From NCBI GenBank assembly GCA_038848185.1, contig JAWCNV010000031.1, positions 1 to 13,301 on the forward strand: 13,301 nt of DNA, in the 5' to 3' direction. Under the pieces are notes generated by a model. It saw only the letters and a list, made by a program, of their open reading frames with translations. It made no database searches and was not told the DNA's origin. Source of the stretch: JAAOZP01 sp038848185. GTDB lineage: Archaea; Thermoproteota; EX4484-205; JAAOZP01. A program made the position numbers and the translations under genes. Position 1 is the stretch's first letter, and every line of letters begins with the position of its first letter. Below, piece by piece: positions 7,683 to 13,301 of this stretch.

Positions 7683-7742
7683 AGAGCATGTTGTAGCAAT
7701 GAAGCGGGCTTCATCAACCAAAGTTTTTAGAAACCATGCTCT
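7683..7742. repeat. Nested inverted repeats, possible structured RNA or decayed element
   Basis: Outer arms AGAGCATG (7683-7690) and CATGCTCT (7735-7742) are perfect inverted copies. They enclose a perfect inner palindrome, ATGAAGC-GG-GCTTCAT (7699-7714). The two nested stems are not explained by any gene. The 60-nt span is too short for a tRNA and lacks a T-loop motif. Confidence 0.35.
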
Positions 7743-7957
7743 TAAATACAACAATACTAATAGAAACGAGAATACAAAGGCTAGGATCCTAAGGCACTTG
7801 ATTCCCAATAAAAGCATTTTCTATTTTTAGAAAAGACAATAGTGTTGCTTTTCGCTTATATTTTTCGCTCACCTCCATCTATCTTATTTTCTCATAAAAA
7901 TTGGTTTAGAATTTCTATAAGAAAAAGAATCGCAAAAATTTTAGAATCCTCTGATGT

Positions 7958-7964
7958 AAAAAAA
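7958..7964 (-). terminator. Poly-T tract, likely terminator of the URO-D-like transcript
   Basis: The minus strand has T7 here, with more T-rich sequence further on (two T5 runs near 7922-7938). It lies 26 bases beyond the stop of the possible 53-codon ORF and about 200 bases beyond the URO-D-like stop. It is the first clear oligo-T tract after that gene. Confidence 0.45.
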
Positions 7965-7990
7965 TGAAAGGGTAAAATGTAAAGAAAAGC

Positions 7991-8152
7991 TTAGTTGACC
8001 CTAATTTCGAAGGGGATTTTGAAAGAGACATAAAATCCATTAAGCCTCCGTTCTCGATAAGGCCCAAATTTATGAAATATGTGCTCTCTCCAAAATACCT
8101 TTAATAGTGTTGAACAAAAGATAAATGAAATAATTGAGCCTGCCTCAAACAA
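7991..8152 (-). CDS. Possible small ORF of 53 codons directly after the URO-D-like gene
   Basis: An open frame with TTG at 8152 starts eight bases after the TAG of the URO-D-like gene and ends in TAA at 7991. The product would have a hydrophobic N-terminal half (about residues 6-20, SIISFIFCSTLLKVF) and a basic, aromatic C-terminal half (HKFGPYRERR, then GFYVSFKIPFEIRVN). A weak AGGT precedes the start. I recognise no family. It could be a real small membrane peptide, the tail of a decayed gene, or chance in AT-rich DNA. The oligo-T tract just beyond it is compatible with a transcript that includes it. Confidence 0.25.
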   Translation of the reverse strand: MFEAGSIISFIFCSTLLKVFWREHIFHKFGPYRERRLNGFYVSFKIPFEIRVN

Positions 8153-8160
8153 ATTGCGAC

Positions 8161-9387
8161 CTATGGTTTTAACGCGTAGAAGCCGTTTTCATAAGCTGAT
8201 CTGTAGGCGGCAAGAATATTTTCAGGGGGCACGTCAGCCTGAATATTATGAACCTGGTTAAAAACGTATCCGCCATTTCTTGCAAAAACTAGAATATTCT
8301 TCTTAACATGCTCGTAAACCTCTTCCGACTTTCCGGCGTGTAGAACATTTTGAGTATCCACACCTCCCCCCCAGAAAGTAACCTGGTCGCCGAATTCTTT
8401 CTTCAACCTTTCCGGCTCCATGTTTCTGGCAGATATTTGAACAGGGTTAAGTATGTCGACACCTGCATCTATCAGGTCCGGAATAAGATCGTATATTGAG
8501 CCGCAAGAGTGAAGGAAGACGAACATTTTTGAATGCTTCTTCACATATTGGAAAAGCTCGTTGTGACAAGGCTTTAAGAGTTCTCTGTAGATTTTCGGCG
8601 ACACTTGAGGGCCTGTCTGAATTCCAAGATCGTCCCCAAAGCCTATTATCTGCACGTAATCCTTCAGGGCTTCAACGTATTTCTTCAAATTATGCGTTAA
8701 AACATCCATCATTCTATCCAGCATTTTAGAAGCAAGGCTTCTCCTTGAGGACAAATCTACAAGCCAATTCGACCAACCTCTTAAACCCTGACCCCACTCG
8801 TGAACACTCCCCACACCGAAAAAATGAATCGCAAAACCAGTATTGCTATAAAGATGCTCTGCCTTACTTCTCAGGTTTGAAATATATTCGTCACCAACCT
8901 TATTGCCCTCCCAATCATAGTCTTCCAACACTTCTAATTTCTCTATTTTTTCAAGGGGATGATAAATACTATCAAAGTATAGGCTTCCTCTAGGCATTTT
9001 TGAAGTCACGATGCCCTTCTCGTTCTTAATAAACCATCCGCCAGCACCATCTGGCTCAGGGTTAAACCAAGCAGGGACTTCACACGATGTTCCGTCCGGT
9101 AAAACCCATTCCTTCCAGCTCCCACCTCCCGGTCCACAGGGTTCAAGCGTCCTAGTTAGAGAAATCACATCAACCTTGAACATGTCGATTATTTCTTGCT
9201 CCGGCTCCGCCAACTGTTGGCCAACATCGTAGACTCTTAAAAGACCCTGCTTCAACCCAAGGTGTTTCTTCAGTTTTGCGTACGCTATAGCCATTATTCC
9301 AGTAGAGGGCATTGAACCTAGGTCTATTGGAACCCTGTCCGGCTCCTCATGTCTTAGCGTTGTCAGAACCCTTGTTCTAGAGTCCAA
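8161..9387 (-). CDS. Uroporphyrinogen-decarboxylase-like (URO-D superfamily) protein
   Basis: The 408-residue product starts at TTG 9387 with the typical opening of this group (ERV/LTTLRHEEPDRVPIDLG pattern, residues 6-24). A TIM-barrel core follows, with GFGDDLGIQTGP (249-260), the metal-type motif FLHSCGSIYDLIPDLIDAGVD (291-311; H293 and C295) and LNPVQ. The C-terminal VHNIQADVPPENIL (379-392) is conserved in this subfamily. It lacks the MRQAGRY-type motif of true HemE, so it is probably not a haem enzyme. Cobamide-dependent methyltransferases such as MtaA/MtbA belong to the same superfamily and bind zinc through HxC plus a later cysteine. Here no later cysteine is obvious and H380 could be the third ligand. 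Methyl transfer is therefore only a possibility. No corrinoid protein lies next to it. It appears to be a stand-alone gene. Confidence 0.85.
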   Translation of the reverse strand: MDSRTRVLTTLRHEEPDRVPIDLGSMPSTGIMAIAYAKLKKHLGLKQGLLRVYDVGQQLAEPEQEIIDMFKVDVISLTRTLEPCGPGGGSWKEWVLPDGTSCEVPAWFNPEPDGAGGWFIKNEKGIVTSKMPRGSLYFDSIYHPLEKIEKLEVLEDYDWEGNKVGDEYISNLRSKAEHLYSNTGFAIHFFGVGSVHEWGQGLRGWSNWLVDLSSRRSLASKMLDRMMDVLTHNLKKYVEALKDYVQIIGFGDDLGIQTGPQVSPKIYRELLKPCHNELFQYVKKHSKMFVFLHSCGSIYDLIPDLIDAGVDILNPVQISARNMEPERLKKEFGDQVTFWGGGVDTQNVLHAGKSEEVYEHVKKNILVFARNGGYVFNQVHNIQADVPPENILAAYRSAYENGFYALKP

Positions 9388-9418
9388 TGAGTAATTCTTT
9401 ACAGTTTTCAGTTAATAA

Positions 9419-9476
9419 GTTTTTAAGCATTATATTGAACAAGAAAGAAAACAATAATTCTACGTATTTGATACGT
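9419..9476 (-). promoter_or_regulatory. Probable promoter and upstream palindrome of the URO-D-like gene
   Basis: On the minus strand GCTTAAAAAC (9419-9428) is TATA-like and would start transcription near 9398, about 11 nt ahead of TTG 9387. No Shine-Dalgarno sequence is seen. About 35 bp further upstream is a perfect palindrome, ACGTAT-TTG-ATACGT (9462-9476), suited to a dimeric regulator. The palindrome's role is inference. Confidence 0.4.
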
Positions 9477-10039
9477 GTGTTAAAAATGTACAGCCAATTT
9501 AGGATAAGGATATTGTTCTCCTCTTGTACAATGCTTAAAATACATGTCCAGAATCTACTATCTGGAGAAAAAGGCTACTCCACTTAGGTTTTGATATTTC
9601 AAATGCTTTGATAGAGCCTTTTTTCAGTTAGTAATTATAGGAGCTAGATTATCTTATTATAGACTCCTCCTGGAATTGGGGATGTTCTACTTAACATTAT
9701 TTGCATAATAAAGACGGTATATTTCTTGGTAGTTATGACATCCTCTAGACTGGCTTTTGAAATTGTTAGAAAGCTTGTAATCCTCTTGAATAGTTTGAAC
9801 ACTACGATAATCGGCATTTGAGAATATGGAAACGGATAAGTCGGGCTATGTTCCGCGGAAATCTAGAGAAGTTAAACGTTATTTTTTTTTGAAGGGATGC
9901 CTTACGATCCTGATGTTGAGAAAAACTTGGGAAATGTGGATTGGCTTCTAAAAACCATTCTTTGCTAAAAATGCTTGGGAAAGGCTTGAATTCTTGACCA
10001 AGAGGTAGATGTGTAATATGATATATGATGGTTGAAAGC
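9477..10039. other. Intergenic region, no convincing gene
   Basis: This AT-rich stretch of about 560 bp lies between the URO-D-like promoter and the DUF1854-like stop. A weak hairpin (AGGAGCTA / TAG-A-CTCCT, 9639-9668) and several T5 tracts on the minus strand are present. On the plus strand 9826-9968 reads as a 47-codon peptide only if one T is added to the T9 run at 9882-9890, so it may be a gene remnant. No tRNA, transposase or repeat array was recognised. Confidence 0.55.
9921..9971 (-). terminator. Cluster of oligo-T tracts after the DUF1854-like gene
   Basis: On the minus strand three T5 runs (9967-9971, 9950-9954, 9921-9925) occur within 120 bases after the DUF1854-like stop codon. 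Archaeal RNA polymerase can stop at such clusters. This is the probable end of the exporter operon. Confidence 0.4.
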
Positions 10040-10543
10040 TTACGTTACTGCTTCAAGAAGTATTCTGCTGCGTTCATCAATCTTATTTAAATCTTCAACG
10101 ATGTAAACGTTGTCATTGGTATCTATAATTACTATTTTTTCTCCCGATCTGCTCAAATTTCTCCTTCCTCGGGTTCTAAAATCCCTTATCCCTCTATCTG
10201 TCTCTACTTGCCATACGAACTCGTCCCCGCTTGTTTCTAATTTCTTCACATGCCTTATCTTAGGAATGAAATATAGTTTGTCTAAAAGTTCTTCTAGTAC
10301 TTCTTTTGATTCTCCCTCTATTTTCCGATAATCCTCAAGTATACCTATTTCATTCCCCTGAATATCGGTAAATATGAGGAAATACGGGTGGCTTATTGGA
10401 AATGGCTTCTTAGGTATTACTTCAAAAAGCTCTTCCTTATTGTTAAGTATTTTAACAGTATTGAGCTTATCGCCCTTTAATACTCTTATCTTCTTAGCGT
10501 CGATAATCCATATTTTGCTTAAGAAGTCTTCAAGCAATGGCAA
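10040..10543 (-). CDS. DUF1854-like accessory protein of the ABC exporter
   Basis: A 167-residue soluble protein whose gene overlaps the end of the exporter gene. Its C-terminus (SGEKIVIIDTNDNVYIVEDL followed by NKIDERSRILLEAVT) matches the pattern of DUF1854, in which '..D..gn.Y.I.DL..LD.rSR.lLE' closes the domain. The middle holds HPYFLIFTDIQGNEIGILED and RGIRDFRTRGRRNL. DUF1854 is known at the C-terminus of, or next to, certain ABC transporters and has been proposed to contact ligand; its real role is unknown. The start is uncertain. I chose TTG 10543 because GGAGG (10556-10560) lies 12 bases ahead and the overlap is then only 14 bases. ATG 10597 would add 18 residues but has no ribosome-binding site and overlaps by 68 bases. 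Confidence 0.78.
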   Translation of the reverse strand: MPLLEDFLSKIWIIDAKKIRVLKGDKLNTVKILNNKEELFEVIPKKPFPISHPYFLIFTDIQGNEIGILEDYRKIEGESKEVLEELLDKLYFIPKIRHVKKLETSGDEFVWQVETDRGIRDFRTRGRRNLSRSGEKIVIIDTNDNVYIVEDLNKIDERSRILLEAVT

Positions 10544-12695
10544 CTTGTTTCTCAGCCTCCATAAATTGCGCTTTGTATATTTTAGCGTATAATCCATCTT
10601 GTTTTAAAAGCTCTTCGTGAGTTCCTTCTTCAACAATCCTACCCTTATCCATCACTACTATCTTATCTGATCTCTGAAGAGTAGAAAGCCTGTGTGCAAT
10701 TACGATTGTAGTTCTTTCTTTAGATATATTGTCTAAAGCCTGCTGTATCTGTTTTTCAGCCAGCGTATCTACAGAGGATGTTGCTTCATCCATTATAAGT
10801 ATCTTTGGCTCAAGTATTATCGCTCTTGCTATCGCGATCCTTTGCCTTTCCCCTCCGGAAAGCCTTGAACCCCTTTCTCCAATAGGGGAATCATATGCCA
10901 ACGGGAGGTTCATTATTGTTTCATGAATATTCGCAGCTTTAGCAGCAGCTATCGCCTTCTTCAAGTCTACTTTTTCAAGACCATAGGCTATGTTGAATAA
11001 TACTGAATTATCGAAGAGGAAAGGATCTTGTGCAACTATCCCTATGCTTTTTCTCAATCTTTCTAATTTGATTTTACGAATATCCACACCATCTATCAGA
11101 ATCCTACCCTCATTCACGTCGTAGAACCGGAGAAGCAGTTTTGTTAGAGTCGTTTTACCCGAGCCGCTCTGTCCAACTATTCCAATCATCTTCCCATTTC
11201 TTATTCCTAAGTTTATGTTTTTCAAAACAGGAATAAAAGGCTCGTAGCCGAACGTAACATTTTCAAACTTTATATTGCCCATTATTTCAAAGTCTTTAGC
11301 ATCAGGATCATCTTTAATCGTAGGGTCGATCATTAGGATTTCGAGTATTCTCTCTCCTGAGGTTATTGCCTGCTGAAGGGGCTCAGCGAGGTTTGTCACT
11401 GTTTGAATCGGGCCGTAAAACATCCACATGTAGCTTACGAAAGCGACGAGTGTACCCGGGGATATGTCTCCATTGATAACATGTAATCCGCCGATATACC
11501 ATACGACAGCAGCGCCAGCAGAGCTTACGAATCCGAGAATCGGGAAGAACCCTAAGTGTAGTTTAGTTATGTCGATGTTTGCCTTCACTACCTCATTCAT
11601 CCTTTCGACAAATCTGGCGGATTCGCCCTTTTCTTTAGCAAAAGATTTAACGACAGATATCCCAGGTATTGTGTCTACAAGAAGAGAGCTGACGTCCGCC
11701 CACTTCCTCCAAGCCTTATGATAGACCAGCCTAGCCTTTGACCTGAATTTCGGCAATCCAATGATTATTAGGGGGAAAGGAAGTAGTGCAAAGAAGGAAA
11801 GGCGGTAATCCATAGTGAATATTATGATACCTATTCCAATTATCAAAAGGACATTGACCAGCAGGCTCGGTATCCCCCAAACCAGGAACCATTGAACTCT
11901 TCCAATATCGTCAGTGATTCTTGAAATAACTCTGCCAGTGCTCATCTTGTCATAAAAAGACATTGAAAGACTCTGTAAATGCGCATAGAGGTCTTTTCTC
12001 ATGCTGTAAACCAATTTCTGGCTTAGTAATGAAAGTGAAAAGTTTTGGATAACTCCAAGCAAAGTGTTTGCTGCATAGATGGATATTAAGAGGATAGTCA
12101 GGTTTAGGAGGATGCTTTCCTGTTTTTGTGTCGCTATTTGGTCTATAAGCGTCTTCAAGAGAGAGGGAGGCACCAGATTCAGCGCCGTCATCAAGACTGA
12201 TAATGCTAGTCCTGTTGCAACCAGATACCAGTGCGGTCTGAGGTAAGATATTAACCAGATTATCGCATTCTTTTTGCTCTTCCTATTGTTTTCCATATGA
12301 AGCCTAAATTCTATTTCCTTAGGATCTTTGTATTGAATAAGCGCGCTTATTACGCCCGCAATATGTCTAAATTCCCCTATTCTATCTCTTGAAAATCTTG
12401 ATATCGAAATTTCTCTACCTTCGATGACTAAGACAAGTTCGCTGTTTCCGAGGTAATCATTGAAAACCACTTCTGCAATCCTGTCAATTCCTATATTACT
12501 GCTCTCCACTCCATTTTTAACATCAATCTTTAATACTCTCTCATTAGTAACTATTAAGAGATACTCTGAGTATTCGCCTTTATCATTCAAATCGCCTTTA
12601 GCAATCGATAAAATATTTTCCTCAGGTTTGAGTATTTTTTCAATCAGCTTTCTATCCTCTTCCTCCAGCCTCTCTAGCATTCTTTCGCCGCTCAC
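10530..12695 (-). CDS. ABC exporter-type half-transporter (permease-ATPase fusion) with extra N-terminal domain, cyanophycin-associated type
   Basis: The 721-residue product fuses membrane and ATPase domains and probably works as a homodimer. Residues 1-125 form a small extra domain with LLIVTNERVLKID (46-58), resembling bacterial PH-like/YokE-type folds. Six membrane helices at about 145-440 form the exporter domain, with SLSMSFYDKMSTGRVISRIT at 242-261 as the typical coupling region. The ATPase has Walker A GQSGSGKT (508-515), Q556, LSGGE (612-616), Walker B LIMDE (633-637), SSVD (640-643) and H668. The N-terminal domain plus the DUF1854 partner match the family named after cyanophycin-linked ABC transporters. 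No cyanophycin synthetase or cyanophycinase is in view, so the substrate is unknown. GTG 12695 is assumed as the start; ATG 12680 is an alternative. Confidence 0.88.
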   Translation of the reverse strand: MSGERMLERLEEEDRKLIEKILKPEENILSIAKGDLNDKGEYSEYLLIVTNERVLKIDVKNGVESSNIGIDRIAEVVFNDYLGNSELVLVIEGREISISRFSRDRIGEFRHIAGVISALIQYKDPKEIEFRLHMENNRKSKKNAIIWLISYLRPHWYLVATGLALSVLMTALNLVPPSLLKTLIDQIATQKQESILLNLTILLISIYAANTLLGVIQNFSLSLLSQKLVYSMRKDLYAHLQSLSMSFYDKMSTGRVISRITDDIGRVQWFLVWGIPSLLVNVLLIIGIGIIIFTMDYRLSFFALLPFPLIIIGLPKFRSKARLVYHKAWRKWADVSSLLVDTIPGISVVKSFAKEKGESARFVERMNEVVKANIDITKLHLGFFPILGFVSSAGAAVVWYIGGLHVINGDISPGTLVAFVSYMWMFYGPIQTVTNLAEPLQQAITSGERILEILMIDPTIKDDPDAKDFEIMGNIKFENVTFGYEPFIPVLKNINLGIRNGKMIGIVGQSGSGKTTLTKLLLRFYDVNEGRILIDGVDIRKIKLERLRKSIGIVAQDPFLFDNSVLFNIAYGLEKVDLKKAIAAAKAANIHETIMNLPLAYDSPIGERGSRLSGGERQRIAIARAIILEPKILIMDEATSSVDTLAEKQIQQALDNISKERTTIVIAHRLSTLQRSDKIVVMDKGRIVEEGTHEELLKQDGLYAKIYKAQFMEAEKQVAIA

Positions 12696-12722
12696 TTGCT
12701 AAGAGCAGCTTTCGAGCAACTC

Positions 12723-12733
12723 CATTTATTTAA
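12723..12733 (-). promoter_or_regulatory. Probable promoter of the exporter operon
   Basis: The minus strand reads ATTAAATAAAT, a TATA-like box, within an AT-rich stretch preceded by purines (AAAG). It predicts transcription start near 12702, which gives a leader of about 7 nt to GTG 12695 or 22 nt to ATG 12680. No clear Shine-Dalgarno sequence helps to decide the start. Confidence 0.4.
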
Positions 12734-12822
12734 TCTTTATGCCATATATCGTCTTGATTGTGATTTAATTCCCATTGATAAGCCAGATTAGTGATAGATT
12801 TCTGAGAAAGCTAGTAAACAAA

Positions 12823-13196
12823 TTATTTTGTAAGCTGAGCGTTGCATGCAGTCTTTAAAATACCGTCTTTAAGAAAGAGCGAGACTGCTGGGCATTTTGC
12901 CAAGCATCCTCCGTATCCGCATCTTGAATATAATTGACCATTTACAATAGACATGCCTGAAACTATTTTAACAGCACCTACTGGACAATTACCCATACAA
13001 GAACCAAAACCCTTATACAACACCGTCTTCTCAACAGACCAGAGATTTTCTTCAGAAGTAATTGGGTATCTGTTCTCTCGAGGAAATAGTCCTTCTTGAA
13101 AAATACTAACAGTTCAATTATAATGATTTCAGATATTATTAAGAGTATTAATGGCTTTGTTATCTTTAAGCGTTTTAAGCCTCCTACATCTTTCAT
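12823..13196 (-). pseudogene. Decayed membrane-anchored 2[4Fe-4S] ferredoxin-like gene (frameshifted)
   Basis: Two overlapping minus-strand frames join into one 124-residue protein if a single T is restored in the T5 run at 13099-13103. Residues 1-10 are basic, 13-33 form a membrane helix (TKPLILLIISEIIIIELLVF), and a linker with FPRENRYPITSEENLWSVEK (38-57) leads to a bacterial-type ferredoxin domain. The first cluster should read CxxCxxCxxxCP but is YKGFGSCMGNCP (61-72); Tyr61 and Phe64 each differ from cysteine codon TGT by one base. The second reads YSRCGYGGCLAKCP (90-103), with Tyr for the first cysteine and two extra residues. At least three of eight ligands are therefore lost or displaced. 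The frameshift plus ligand loss points to a dead gene. A sequencing error could explain the shift but not the substitutions. Confidence 0.65.
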
Positions 13197-13220
13197 TAAT
13201 ATTAACGTGGTTAAACAGGA

Positions 13221-13228
13221 TTATAAAG
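13221..13228 (-). promoter_or_regulatory. TATA-like box ahead of the ferredoxin remnant
   Basis: The minus strand reads CTTTATAA. Its centre lies about 28 bp ahead of the ATG at 13196, so the transcript would be nearly leaderless, which is common in archaea. The promoter looks intact although the gene appears broken. Confidence 0.4.
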
Positions 13229-13273
13229 AAAACTCATTATGCGGGAGTTTTTCTACGATTTGAGTTCAAAGGA

Positions 13274-13288
13274 AGGTTTTATAAACCT
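13274..13288. promoter_or_regulatory. Near-palindromic TATA-like element at the right edge
   Basis: AGGTTTTATAAACCT is a near-perfect palindrome that contains TTTATAAA. It may be a promoter for a gene to the right outside the window, or a regulator site. No gene in the window starts at a fitting distance on the plus strand. Confidence 0.25.
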
Positions 13289-13301
13289 CTTGTGCAACTT
13301 A

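Larger units (their letters stand above)
7290..7990. other. Intergenic region without a convincing gene
   Basis: This roughly 700-bp AT-rich stretch lies between the importer promoter and the possible small ORF after the URO-D-like gene. All frames have frequent stops. The longest piece I traced by hand is a 43-codon plus-strand ORF (7699-7830) with no ribosome-binding site. On the minus strand a short protein-like run ending in a stop near 7590 (LREEEIKDLYKCSVKTILKE, then L and stop) may be the tail of a decayed gene. There are two inverted-repeat structures (7368-7423 and 7683-7742), listed separately. No tRNA or CRISPR repeat was seen. Confidence 0.6.

Noticed and set aside
7683..7742. tRNA or box C/D RNA
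   Set aside because: The span is about 60 nt, there is no T-loop consensus or anticodon-loop pattern, and the C-box-like TTGATGA on the minus strand has no matching CTGA D box nearby.
7699..7830. Plus-strand 43-codon ATG ORF
   Set aside because: There is no ribosome-binding site or clear promoter, its start lies inside the palindrome, and the length is expected by chance in this gap.
8079..8261. Plus-strand 60-codon frame over the end of the URO-D-like gene
   Set aside because: Its second half is antisense to the well-supported URO-D-like C-terminus and no domain is recognisable.
8161..9387. True uroporphyrinogen decarboxylase HemE
   Set aside because: The MRQAGRY-type motif is missing, the protein is longer than HemE, and it has an HxC metal motif typical of the methyltransferase-like branch.
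9387..9587. Plus-strand 66-codon frame divergent from the URO-D-like gene
   Set aside because: It has no ribosome-binding site or suitably placed TATA box on its strand, starts at the URO-D start codon, covers that gene's promoter and palindrome, and has an AT-driven low-information composition.
12978..13023. C-terminal part of the upstream ferredoxin-remnant frame (RRRCCIRVLVLVWVIVQ)
   Set aside because: It is the out-of-frame reading of the ferredoxin cluster region after the frameshift, so not a real cysteine motif or second membrane helix.

Overview
This 13.3 kb window looks archaeal, most likely from a thermophile of the Thermoproteota/TACK side, although I cannot name a genus. Three things point that way. 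TATA/BRE-like boxes lie about 25-30 bp ahead of the inferred transcript starts, and no bacterial -35/-10 pairs were seen. GTG and TTG starts are common and poly-T tracts follow gene ends. The solute-binding protein has an Ala-type signal peptide plus a Thr-Pro linker and a C-terminal membrane anchor, an arrangement typical of archaeal binding proteins. Every supported gene is on the minus strand, so the text below reads from right to left.

At the right end (13196-12823) is the remnant of a small membrane-anchored ferredoxin. It needs one frameshift to be read through, and at least two iron-sulfur cysteines have been replaced. Next (12695-10040) is a two-gene unit: an ABC exporter-type half-transporter with an extra N-terminal domain, and an overlapping small DUF1854-like protein. 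This pairing matches the family known from 'cyanophycin metabolism-associated' ABC transporters, but no cyanophycin gene is visible here. A 650-bp gap with no convincing gene follows (10039-9388). Then comes a uroporphyrinogen-decarboxylase-like protein with an HxC metal motif (9387-8161), possibly followed by a 53-codon ORF.

After a gap of about 790 bp (7990-7201) with several inverted repeats lies a complete Opp/Dpp-type ABC importer: two permeases and two ATPases in tightly overlapping genes (7200-3489). Its large solute-binding protein comes last (3375-1195) behind its own TATA box. Beyond a poly-T terminator sits the N-terminal part of a secreted glycoside hydrolase family 2-like enzyme (973 to beyond position 1). 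The simplest reading is a carbohydrate-use locus: the secreted GH2 enzyme cuts a glycan, the anchored binding protein captures oligosaccharides, and the Dpp-type importer takes them up. Oligopeptide uptake remains possible.

The points most worth following up are the archaeal split exporter/DUF1854 system, the decayed ferredoxin, the palindromes at the transporter, GH2 and URO-D promoters, and the unexplained intergenic structures around 7.3-7.75 kb.
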